NCBI GenBank assembly: GCA_050734135.1
Contig: JBOHUG010000070.1
Span: 1 to 64,000 of the forward strand
Direction: 5' to 3'
DNA from: Bog-877 sp050734135
GTDB taxonomy: Bacteria; Chloroflexota; Dormibacteria; Aeolococcales; Bog-877
Length of the DNA stretch: 64,000 bases
The notes under the pieces are model-generated. The model saw nothing but the letters and a program-made list of their open reading frames with translations, was not told where the DNA came from and made no database searches. A program made the translations under genes and the position numbers. Positions within the stretch are counted from its first letter, which is position 1, and each line of letters opens with the position of its first letter. Of the stretch, positions 1-9,262 are shown piece by piece.

Positions 1-134
1 CCCCTCCCACCGGCCTCGCTCAGCCACGCGCGACGCTCGGTCCCATCCTGGTTCAACCAGGGACGAGTAGCCCGGCCACCCCCTTACGGTGATCCGCTCC
101 CGCCAGCCTATTCGCGCGCGCTCTAAGCCGGCGC

Positions 135-689
135 TTGGCCGAGCGCGGTGCCTCCGTCACAGGGGTCGATCAGAGTCCAGCCATGCTGCGGATCGCAACT
201 GGCAATCGATCACCCGGGGTCGAATTCGTCAGGGGCGACATCCAATCCCTGACCGGCTGGCCGGACGCCAGTTGGGACCTCGCGGTGGCCAGCCTGTGTT
301 TGATGGACCTGCCTGACCCGGCGGCCGTCTTCCGGACCGCGAACCGGCTGTTGACTACCGGCGGGCGGCTAATCTGGACGGTCGTTCATCCCTGTTTCGG
401 ATCGCCCCACAGTGAACCTCATCCCGACCGTCAAGGCGTCCTGCGAGAGCGAATTGTCCGACAGTACGCGGCTACCTGGTGGCGCTCTCCGCGCCCGGGG
501 ACTGTCCGGGGAGAGGTGGGCGCCTTTCACCGCTCATTTTCTGAGTACCTCAACGCCTTCATCGGAGCCGGCTTCGCGGTCGACGAGTTGGCCGAGCCAC
601 TCGTCTCCGCAAATGCAGCGTTACTCCCCGGCCAGGAATCGCATCGCTACCTCCCGCCCATCCTCGCGGTCGTCGGCACCAAGCGCTGA
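135..689 (+). CDS. class I SAM-dependent methyltransferase, 5'-truncated or decayed
   Basis: The visible protein (184 aa, TTG start) begins at the end of the first Rossmann helix: LAERGASVTGVDQSPAML matches motif II of class I methyltransferases, followed by a motif IV/V-like region (DLAVASLCLMDLPDP) and a C-terminal cap. The glycine-rich SAM-binding motif I (usually VLDxGCGxG) should lie just upstream, but in this frame a TGA stands at 90-92 and the 14 codons between do not encode it. The gene is therefore cut by the window edge plus a frameshift, or is a decaying copy. Substrate unknown. It is listed from the first in-frame start; I would not assume activity. Confidence 0.6.
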   Translation: MAERGASVTGVDQSPAMLRIATGNRSPGVEFVRGDIQSLTGWPDASWDLAVASLCLMDLPDPAAVFRTANRLLTTGGRLIWTVVHPCFGSPHSEPHPDRQGVLRERIVRQYAATWWRSPRPGTVRGEVGAFHRSFSEYLNAFIGAGFAVDELAEPLVSANAALLPGQESHRYLPPILAVVGTKR

Positions 690-726
690 TCAGATCGCCG
701 CTCCCTTTCCACGGCCGGCCGCCGCC

Positions 727-1224
727 TTAGCCGGCAATCTCGTGGCAACATCGCTGGCAGATCGTGGGCGGATTGGTCTCAGCCAGCGTTCCGCAGTTGG
801 GACAGACCCGCTTCTGCCAGCACGCCGCGTCGCCACCCTCCTCCCCAGTCCAGTTGGAGGCCGCGGTCCTGCGCAGCAGCTCGAGCAGAACCTCCCCCTG
901 GCTGTGGACAACGTCTCGGGTACCGGTCAAGAGGGTGAGGACGCCCACTCGGGCGATCGCCTTTAGCTCGGCCATCGCCGCTCCCCGCTCAGGAGCATCA
1001 AGTTCGGCGAGGTACCGAGCGCGGAACTCCGGGAATCTCTCAACCACATGGCCATACCAGCGGCGCAGCTCGTGGGAGGGAGCGACCTCCTTCAGCCAGC
1101 GATCGAGGTGAGCCTCCTCCTTGGAGACTCCCCGTGGCCAGAGCCGGTCCACCAGCACCCGAGCCCCATCCCGAGGCAGCGGAGGCTCGTAGACACGGCG
1201 GAGGCGGATCTCACTCATGACCAT
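727..1224 (-). CDS. DUF488 family protein with C-terminal zinc ribbon
   Basis: The first ~115 residues match the DUF488 (YeaO-like) family: RVYEPPLPRDGARVLVDRLWPRG near the N-terminus, then RWYGH and the closing LLTGTRD motif. After a short linker the protein ends with a treble-clef-like zinc ribbon, CPNCG...CQRC, which is not part of the usual ~115-residue family members and makes this one longer (165 aa). The role of DUF488 proteins is not established. It is transcribed towards the damaged methyltransferase. A second ATG two codons in (MSEIRL) is an equally good start; neither has a clear ribosome binding site. Confidence 0.8.
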   Translation of the reverse strand: MVMSEIRLRRVYEPPLPRDGARVLVDRLWPRGVSKEEAHLDRWLKEVAPSHELRRWYGHVVERFPEFRARYLAELDAPERGAAMAELKAIARVGVLTLLTGTRDVVHSQGEVLLELLRRTAASNWTGEEGGDAACWQKRVCPNCGTLAETNPPTICQRCCHEIAG

Positions 1225-1283
1225 CCGTCAGTCTGCCACGGCCAGCTAGCGACGGCGCTCCGCCCAGTCGGTAGGCTGGAGCC

Positions 1284-1709
1284 ATGGAAGCCAGCCCACC
1301 CTCCTCCCCAGTCTCCGCCACCGCCAGCCATCCCCGCTCGGCTAGCCGAAGCGTCTGGTATTGGTGGCTGGTGGCGGTGTCCACGATCGGCACCCTCGAC
1401 ATCGCCCAGTTCCTGGCCTCCAACTCAGGCATGTTCAGTTCCGCTCCCAGTCGGGCGGCGGGATCCGTGCTGGGTCTGATCTGCTGGGTCGGTCTCACGG
1501 CGCTGGCTGGGCTGGCCGCCATTGGCCACAGGCCGTCGTGGCTCCGCCATAGTCTGTTGGCGCTGGCTGTGCTGGTGGCGGTCGGGAGCCTGGGTCTGAC
1601 TGCCATTCACGCGGCTGCCCACGTGGGCGGGCTTCGGCCGGCCCTGGGAGGGGTCATCAGCCTGATCGCCCTGGGACTGACCGTGGTGGCACTCCGGCGA
1701 CCTGCCTGA
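1284..1709 (+). CDS. small integral membrane protein, unknown function
   Basis: A 141-residue protein with about four predicted membrane helices (roughly residues 25-45, 62-80, 90-107 and 120-137) and a short Arg-rich C-terminus. I recognise no family motif or catalytic residues. It starts with ATG downstream of the divergent DUF488 gene and ends 35 bases before the ICMT-like methyltransferase, so the two membrane proteins may share a transcript. Confidence 0.65.
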   Translation: MEASPPSSPVSATASHPRSASRSVWYWWLVAVSTIGTLDIAQFLASNSGMFSSAPSRAAGSVLGLICWVGLTALAGLAAIGHRPSWLRHSLLALAVLVAVGSLGLTAIHAAAHVGGLRPALGGVISLIALGLTVVALRRPA

Positions 1710-1744
1710 AGGCCCCCACGGATCTCCCGCCTAAGCTACCCGAA

Positions 1745-2293
1745 GTGCGAGCCTGGTACGCCTTGCTGGTAGGGGCGCTGGCGCTTCAACGCGGCCGCGA
1801 GCTCGCGCTCTCCAAGCGGCTGGAGTCCGCCCGTCCCGGACCCCGTGCCGCCCCCCGGACCTTCCTTTTGATGGTGGCGGTTCACGTGGCATTGTTCCTG
1901 CTGCCGCTCGTGGAGGTTCACCTGGCTAGCCGCCGACCCCGCTGGGTTGGCTTCTGGATCGCGTTGCTAGCGGCTGCCACCGGGCTCCGGTGGTGGAGCA
2001 TTCGATCTCTGGGCGACCAGTGGAACGTGCGGGCGGCGGTGCCGCCAGACCTGCGGCCGGTGACGACCGGACCCTACCGGTGGATCCGCCACCCCAACTA
2101 CCTGGCGGTGATCCTGGAGTTCGCGGCCCTGCCGATGGCCGGGGGCGCTTGGGTCAGCGCGCTGACCCTCTCCGCACTCGATGGCGCGGTCCTGATGGAT
2201 CGGATCCAGGCCGAAGAGGCACTTTTGGCGGCGGCAGATGGCTACCAGCAGGCGTTCGGGGCCAAGGCTCGCTTCATTCCGGGGATCTTCTAA
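1745..2293 (+). CDS. ICMT/PEMT-family membrane methyltransferase (SrsB-like)
   Basis: A 182-residue membrane protein of the isoprenylcysteine carboxyl methyltransferase / phospholipid methyltransferase superfamily. The SAM-binding core is visible as TTGPYRWIRHPNYLAVILEF (RHPNY signature, about residues 111-130), followed by hydrophobic helices and a conserved acidic EEALL near the C-terminus. The start is GTG (VRAWYALLVGAL). Its 3' end overlaps the 3' end of the type III polyketide synthase by 20 bases on the opposite strand. In the Streptomyces srsABC locus such an enzyme methylates the phenolic lipid made by the PKS; by analogy the substrate here is probably a resorcinolic or pyrone lipid rather than a prenylated protein (inference). 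Confidence 0.8.
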   Translation: MRAWYALLVGALALQRGRELALSKRLESARPGPRAAPRTFLLMVAVHVALFLLPLVEVHLASRRPRWVGFWIALLAAATGLRWWSIRSLGDQWNVRAAVPPDLRPVTTGPYRWIRHPNYLAVILEFAALPMAGGAWVSALTLSALDGAVLMDRIQAEEALLAAADGYQQAFGAKARFIPGIF

Positions 2294-3269
2294 GGGCCGC
2301 CATCTCCACCGTCACCCCAGGCCCGAACGCCAGGCCGAGTCCGAGGCCATCTGGCCCCTCGCGGAGTCTGGCCAGCACGAAGAGCAGCGAGGCCGACGAG
2401 AGATTCCCGTAGCGGCTGAACACCTCCCTCGACTCGACCAGGGCGCCAGGGACAAGACCCAGACCGTTCTCGACGGCGTCGAAGATGCGAGGGCCGCCAG
2501 CATGAACCGCCATGAAGTCAAGGCGGCCCTCACCGAAGCCAGCCAGCGCACCCACCAGCTCCCGCTCGATCAGGTGGGGCAGCCGGCGGTCAAGCACCGG
2601 GTGGAAACCGTCGCTGCGAAGGTCGAAACCCAAGAGGGCTTGGGTGCCCGGGATGAGCCGGGTACCGGTGGCAACCACCTCCAGCCCGCCAGGCTCGCCG
2701 GTGAGCACCGCAGCCGCGGCTCCATCGCCGAAGACCATCGCCGCAGTCATGTTGTCGATGGAGCTGTCGCTGGGCTGAAATGTCAGGGAGCAGAGCTCTA
2801 CGCAGACGACGAGGACCCGGTGGCTCGGCTCCAGTCGGAGGTGACGATGGGCAGCGGCCACGGCTGCCCCTCCCCCAGAACATCCCAGTTCGGTGAGCGG
2901 GATCCGAATGAGATCACTGCGGAAGCCCAATTCCTGAGCGAGACCCACATCGAGGGCGGGCACCATGTAACCGGTACAGGAGACCGAGATCAGCAGGTCG
3001 ATCTGGTCCGGTGCTAAACCGGCCTCCGCCAGCGCCGCTTTCACCGCCAGCTGAGCCAGCCTGGGAGCTTCATCCTCATACACCCGCATGCGCTCCCCGA
3101 GAGTTTGAGGCGAGAACACTTGGGTGGCCGCCTGGACCGTGTAGCGGGTGACCGATTCCAGACCGGCGCTGCGCAGGTGGGGCCAGATTTGGCTGAGCGC
3201 CGCCTGGCTGGCGGCTGGGGTCAGCTGGTGGGTAGGTAGAGCGCTGCCGAAGCCCGCGAACCGGCTCAT
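2274..3269 (-). CDS. type III polyketide synthase (alkylresorcinol/alkylpyrone-type)
   Basis: A 331-residue chalcone/stilbene-synthase-fold enzyme. The catalytic triad is intact: Cys130 in LTELGCSGGG, His256 in AVHAGGP and Asn289 in SRYGNLSSAS. Family members condense a starter acyl-CoA with malonyl-CoA units; bacterial ones next to a flavoprotein and an ICMT-like enzyme usually make long-chain alkylresorcinols or alkylpyrones. The ATG start overlaps the stop of the flavoprotein gene by four bases (ATGA), so the two are translationally coupled in the order flavoprotein then PKS. At 331 residues it is slightly shorter than plant homologues (about 390), normal for bacterial members. The exact product cannot be read from sequence. 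Confidence 0.92.
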   Translation of the reverse strand: MSRFAGFGSALPTHQLTPAASQAALSQIWPHLRSAGLESVTRYTVQAATQVFSPQTLGERMRVYEDEAPRLAQLAVKAALAEAGLAPDQIDLLISVSCTGYMVPALDVGLAQELGFRSDLIRIPLTELGCSGGGAAVAAAHRHLRLEPSHRVLVVCVELCSLTFQPSDSSIDNMTAAMVFGDGAAAAVLTGEPGGLEVVATGTRLIPGTQALLGFDLRSDGFHPVLDRRLPHLIERELVGALAGFGEGRLDFMAVHAGGPRIFDAVENGLGLVPGALVESREVFSRYGNLSSASLLFVLARLREGPDGLGLGLAFGPGVTVEMAALRRSPE

Positions 3270-4381
3270 CGAGGGGTCACCCCCAGCAGCGCTGCCCAGT
3301 CTCGGACCGCGACCGTCCGCAGCTTTCGGCTGCCGTCGTTGACGCTCAGCAAGGCCTGCAGCGCCTCAGGGCGCCGACCGGCGCCAGCAATCGCCCGACC
3401 CTTGAGACGGTGCGAACCAGAGAGAGCTCGCGCCAGCCGGGCCACAAAGGCTCGCCGGCGCCACTGCCCAGCCACCCAGCGCCGGTAGGCGGGCGCCGCT
3501 CCCTCGAGATCTTGCGTCAGAAGGTTCGCCAGCACGCGGGCCTGCGCGAGCCCGGCACTCATCGCGTCACCGGTCAAGGGATCCAGGAATCCGGCCGCGT
3601 CGCCCGCCAGAAACACTCGGCCCTGGGCCACCTGCTGGGGACGCACATTGAATGGGCCAGCTCCTCTCAGCTCACCGAGCAGGGGCGCTGAGGCAAGCTC
3701 CGGGTGAACCCGCTCAACGGTTGCCCGGTACGACTGTTCTCCAGACAGACCGGGGGCGCGCAGATCCCCCCGAGCTCCCAATACCGCCAGCAACACCTGG
3801 CCTGGACCAACCGGCGCCAGGTAGGTCTCCACGTCCCCCAAGAGCCCCACCTCGATGTCTTGGCCATGCCAATCCGCCTTCAGATGACCTACCAAGCCGT
3901 ACCTGGCCCGCCCCGAAGGGGGGCGCCACCAGCCCAACATGCGGGCCACCGGAGAACGGATCCCGTCTGCAGCAATTAGGACAGATCCCACCAACGTCCC
4001 TTCAGAGGTGTCCACCTCCACCCGATCGGAATGAGGTCGGACACCGGTGACCTTCACCCCAATCATCGTCCCCGCCCGCTCCGCAAGCAGAGCGTCGAGA
4101 TGAGTCCGGCGAACGCCGTAGCCACAGCCGTTGGCGAAGGACGCGCGAGCAGAGCAGCCATCGGGGAGCGAGTACCGAACTCCCAGCAGGGCGGGAAACC
4201 CCTCTTCCCCCAGATCCACCCCGGCCTGGCGCAGGATCTCGGCTCCGGACGGCATCAATCCTTCACCGCAGGGCTTGTCCCGGGGGAAGTTTGCCGCCTC
4301 CAAAACCGTCGCTCGGGGCAGCATCAGCCCCAGGGTTGACCCCACCGGGCCGCCCCCGGCAACGATGATCCCAGCGTCCAT
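3266..4381 (-). CDS. FAD-dependent oxidoreductase (SrsC / geranylgeranyl reductase-like)
   Basis: A flavoprotein monooxygenase/reductase of the p-hydroxybenzoate hydroxylase fold, 371 aa from the chosen ATG. FAD-binding motifs: GGGPVGS at residues 9-15, the DKPCGEGLMPSG loop shared with geranylgeranyl-reductase-like enzymes, and the second FAD motif AGDAAGFLDPLTGDAM around residue 260. An open frame continues 71 codons upstream (to 4594), but that part is low-complexity, overlaps the divergent CBS gene and lies before the dinucleotide-binding strand, so I start at 4381. It precedes and overlaps the type III PKS; in srsABC the corresponding enzyme hydroxylates the phenolic ring. Confidence 0.87.
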   Translation of the reverse strand: MDAGIIVAGGGPVGSTLGLMLPRATVLEAANFPRDKPCGEGLMPSGAEILRQAGVDLGEEGFPALLGVRYSLPDGCSARASFANGCGYGVRRTHLDALLAERAGTMIGVKVTGVRPHSDRVEVDTSEGTLVGSVLIAADGIRSPVARMLGWWRPPSGRARYGLVGHLKADWHGQDIEVGLLGDVETYLAPVGPGQVLLAVLGARGDLRAPGLSGEQSYRATVERVHPELASAPLLGELRGAGPFNVRPQQVAQGRVFLAGDAAGFLDPLTGDAMSAGLAQARVLANLLTQDLEGAAPAYRRWVAGQWRRRAFVARLARALSGSHRLKGRAIAGAGRRPEALQALLSVNDGSRKLRTVAVRDWAALLGVTPR

Positions 4382-4465
4382 TTCCGAGGGCGACGCTAAC
4401 AGAGCCGCTCTTGAACCGGAGCCGGGCAGGCTCCAAGAACCGTGGCTGGCCGGTAGGCTGGCAGA

Positions 4466-6123
<1,658 letters not shown>

Positions 6124-6127
<4 letters not shown>

Positions 6128-7272
6128 CTTCGGAAGAGCTCGGATTCGAGACGCGAGCCATTCACGCCGCCCAGGATCCGGACCCCCAGACCGGCTCGGT
6201 GATCCCGGCTCTCCACCTCGCCACCACCTATCGCCAAGCAGCCGTGGGCCAGCACCAGGGGTTCGACTACTCGCGTTCCGGGAACCCCACCCGTCACAGT
6301 CTGGAGGCCCAGCTGGCTAGCCTGGAAGGGGGGCAATTCGGCTTCGCATTCGCCAGTGGGCTGGCCTCCGAGGACGCGGTGCTCCGGGCTTTGGCCGGGC
6401 CCGGCTCCCATCTCATCCTCAACACCGATGCTTACGGGGGCACCTTCAGGCTGGTCGATCGGGTCCATGGACCGGCGGGACTCACCTACCGCACCGCGGA
6501 CGCGACCGATCAGGGCGCCTTGGAAGCAGCCTGGCAGGAGAACACCAAGTTGGTCTGGGTGGAGACTCCCAGCAATCCCCTGCTGGCGGTCGTGGACATC
6601 CCCGCAGTGGCCCAATTCGTACACCGCAGAGGCGCCCGCCTGGTCGTGGACAACACCTTCGCCACGCCCTACCTGCAAAGTCCGCTCCCGCTGGGTGCAG
6701 ACATCGTGGTGCACTCGACCACCAAATACCTCGGGGGCCATTCCGACGCGGTGGGCGGGTTCGTGGCGCTCAACGACCCGGCCCTGGCCGAACAGATCGC
6801 CTTCTTGCAGAACGCGACTGGCGCAGTGCCCAGCCCGTTTGACTGCTATCTGATCCAGCGGGGAGTCAAGACCCTGGCGGTGCGGATGGACCGCCACTGC
6901 CAGAACGCGGCCGCCGTCGCCACCTTCCTGCAGCACCACCCCAGGGTCAGCCGAGTCCTCTACCCCGGGTTGCCGGATCACCCCGGGCACCAGCTGGCCA
7001 CCCGCCAGATGCGCGCCTACGGAGGGATGGTCTCTTTCCTCCACTCCGGAGGCGAGGCGGCCGCGGTGAGGATGGTCAGTCTGACCCGAGTCTTCACTCT
7101 GGCCGAGTCCCTGGGGGCGGTCGAGTCGCTGATCGAGCACCCCGCCCGGATGACCCACGCCTCCGCGGCGGAGTCCCCGCTGGCGGTGGATCCCCGTCTG
7201 GTCCGGCTATCGGTCGGGCTGGAGCTGCTGGCAGATCTCCTCGCCGACCTGGATCAAGCGCTGGACCGCTAG
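6124..7272 (+). CDS. cystathionine gamma-lyase / gamma-synthase (Cys/Met PLP family)
   Basis: A 382-residue Cys/Met-metabolism PLP enzyme. The PLP lysine is K201 in HSTTKYLGGHSDAVGG; the N-terminal FETRAIHAAQDPD and YSRSGNPTRHSLE are typical of gamma-synthases and gamma-lyases. It starts with GTG overlapping the CBS stop by four bases. Paired with CBS, the simplest reading is cystathionine gamma-lyase completing homocysteine-to-cysteine conversion, but gamma-synthase and lyase activities cannot be separated by motif alone. Its stop overlaps the convergent rsgA stop by four bases. Confidence 0.92.
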
Positions 7273-8333
7273 CGCGGGTGCCGGCGCGAATCGCGGCTGA
7301 GCGCCTTCCAGCGGCGCTGCGCCGCTTGGCGCAGCCGTCGGTCCCCCTGGCGCGCAGCCAAGGACGTCAGTTCCCGCTTCAACTTGCGCCAGCTCTCGAG
7401 CCGCTCCGGCTCAAGACGTTCGGCCCGGATCGCTGCCGTAACCGCGCAGCCTGGCTCCATCCCGTGGTGGCAATCGGAGAAGCGGCACTTCGCGGCCAGT
7501 TCCTCCAGGGCTGCGAAGGTCTGGGCCAGACCTGCGGTCGCGTCCCACAGACCAAGTCCTCGCATGCCCGGCGTGTCCAGCAGCAGGCCCACCTTGGGGA
7601 TCACCAGGAGCTGGCCGTGGGTGGTCGTGTGCCGGCCCTTGCCATCTCGACGGGTGGGGCCGGTGGTCATCAGTTCGTGGCCGGCCAAGGCGTTGACAAG
7701 AGAAGACTTACCCATACCGGAGGGTCCCAGCAGCGCCACGGTCCGCCCCGGTGCCAAATGTGCCGCCGCCAGCTCCGCTATCCCAGCTCCCGTGGTTGCA
7801 CTCACCGCCAGGACATCGGTGCCGACGGCGATGCCCTGAGTCCTCTTGATCACTTCGCCGAGCTCGCGCTCTGGCACTAGGTCCGACTTACTCAGCACCA
7901 CGACCGGCACCGCTCCGCTCTGCCAGGCCAGGGCCAGATACCGCTCCAGGCGCGCGGAATTCTGCGCCACATCCAGCCCACAGACGAGCAGGACGCAATC
8001 CACGTTGGCCGCGATCACCTGGGCGACGGTCTCGGCGCCACTGCGATCACGAACGAACGCCGTCCGGCGGGGCAGTACCGCCGCGATCTGCTCGTCGTCC
8101 CCTGGCAGCTGGCGCGGCCCGACGACGACCCAGTCGCCGGTGGCGATCATATGGCGAGCTGTTTCCGCCCGGGCCGGCTCCGGTCCGAGCACCGTGCAAC
8201 GAGCCCGGTCGACCCTGGACACGCGGGCCGGACGGCCCAAGTCTGGCTCGAGTTTCCGGTACGCGTCCTCAAGGGCGTGGTCCCAGCCCAGGGGAGTCAG
8301 AGCGTCGAGTTCGAGCGACGAAGATGAGATCAA
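7269..8333 (-). CDS. rsgA: ribosome small-subunit-dependent GTPase A
   Basis: A circularly permuted GTPase that assists late 30S maturation. Motif order shows the permutation: G4-like LSKSDLV near residues 147-153 precedes the P-loop GPSGMGKSS (203-211) and G3 DTPG (253-256). An N-terminal OB domain covers about residues 35-100, and the C-terminal zinc knuckle is Cys283, Cys288, His290, Cys296 (CRFSDCHHGMEPGC). Length 354 is normal. The start is TTG, preceded by GGAGG eight bases upstream. A 24-codon ORF with a perfect Shine-Dalgarno ends 45 bases upstream on the same strand and may share the transcript. Confidence 0.95.
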   Translation of the reverse strand: MISSSSLELDALTPLGWDHALEDAYRKLEPDLGRPARVSRVDRARCTVLGPEPARAETARHMIATGDWVVVGPRQLPGDDEQIAAVLPRRTAFVRDRSGAETVAQVIAANVDCVLLVCGLDVAQNSARLERYLALAWQSGAVPVVVLSKSDLVPERELGEVIKRTQGIAVGTDVLAVSATTGAGIAELAAAHLAPGRTVALLGPSGMGKSSLVNALAGHELMTTGPTRRDGKGRHTTTHGQLLVIPKVGLLLDTPGMRGLGLWDATAGLAQTFAALEELAAKCRFSDCHHGMEPGCAVTAAIRAERLEPERLESWRKLKRELTSLAARQGDRRLRQAAQRRWKALSRDSRRHPR

Positions 8334-8378
8334 GCGGTCGCCTCCAGGAGTGAGGTGCCCGCCGACCTGGTCCTGAGA

Positions 8379-8453
8379 TCAGTGCGGGACGGGCACCCCG
8401 GAAATAAATACCGAACAGTCCGCGACGGGAGCCACCGAGACTTGCTTGTTCAT
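8379..8453 (-). CDS. 24-residue small ORF upstream of rsgA (leader peptide or small protein)
   Basis: On the minus strand an ATG at 8453 follows AGGAGGT (8467-8461), with AGGAGG placed eight bases from the start. The ORF runs 24 codons to TGA: it begins MNKQVSVAPV, contains one cysteine (Cys13) and ends SGVPVPH. No family is recognised and no leader-attenuator hairpin is obvious between it and rsgA, which starts 45 bases downstream. The strength of the ribosome binding site compared with its neighbours is the main evidence that it is translated. Confidence 0.5.
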   Translation of the reverse strand: MNKQVSVAPVADCSVFISGVPVPH

Positions 8454-8590
8454 TGGGCTCACCTCCTCGCTAACCGGGGGATCCGACCGCGCGGCCGTGA
8501 GCTTAGCGATCGGAACCGCGCTAGCGCAAGATATCGGGGAAGAGCGAAGGCCGATCGGGCATAGCCGAACGGTTGAAGGGAGGGACCGAC

Positions 8591-9070
8591 ATGGGCATAG
8601 AAATCCCGCCGCAGGGTACCCGCGGTGCCAGTGCGCCGCAGCTGCTGAACCGCCTGTTCGCGCCCCTCGTGAAGATGCAGGTCGCCCGCTACCGCCGCAG
8701 CAAGGGTTCGACTCAGCCCCAAATGATGGGTTTCCCAGCCCTCTTGCTGACCACCGTCGGGGCCCGCTCGGGACTGCAGCGCACCGCTCCCCTGGGGGGC
8801 TTTCCCGACGGACCGGACGCCTGGCTGGTGGTGGCCTCGGCTGGAGGCGGAGCCCAGCATCCGGGCTGGTTCATCAATATGGCCAAGAACCCGGATCAAA
8901 TCTGGATCGAGGTGGGTAGTCGGAAACTTCACGTGCAGGGCGAATCACTTCACGGCAACGACCGGTTGGAGGCGCTTCGCCGGATCGCGGCGATCGCTCC
9001 TCGGTACGCCGGGTACCAGAAGAAGACCGATCGGGAAATTCCAATCGTGCGGCTGAGCGCCGGCGGCTGA
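8591..9070 (+). CDS. DDN-like nitroreductase family (F420/deazaflavin-type) oxidoreductase
   Basis: A 159-residue split-barrel protein of the deazaflavin-dependent nitroreductase (DDN/DUF385) family. Recognisable signatures: LLLTTVGARSGLQRTAPL, where the family reads T-x-GR-SG-x-R-x-xPL, and GWFINMAKNPDQIWIEVGSRK, the usual N-W-xx-N-L-xx-NP-x-v-V block. Members bind F420H2, and some bind heme or other flavins. The ATG at 8591 is chosen over an upstream in-frame TTG because GAAGGGAGGGA lies at the right distance. Mild departures (GARSG instead of GRKSG; NMAKNP) leave cofactor choice open. Confidence 0.83.
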   Translation: MGIEIPPQGTRGASAPQLLNRLFAPLVKMQVARYRRSKGSTQPQMMGFPALLLTTVGARSGLQRTAPLGGFPDGPDAWLVVASAGGGAQHPGWFINMAKNPDQIWIEVGSRKLHVQGESLHGNDRLEALRRIAAIAPRYAGYQKKTDREIPIVRLSAGG

Positions 9071-9262
9071 TCGGGGCCCCAGATTGTCGGCCCAGCACAG
9101 AGCCCAGCCCCAAACCTTGGTCCCCCGGCACCTAGACGGAGCTGTCCTGGTTGCCTAGATTGCGGTGAGCGAGTGCAGTCGGAGCGACTCGTCGGCTGCG
9201 CCCGAGCCAGTAGCGCCCCGACCAGATCACGGTCGGCAACTGGCGCGAATGGGGAGACACCG

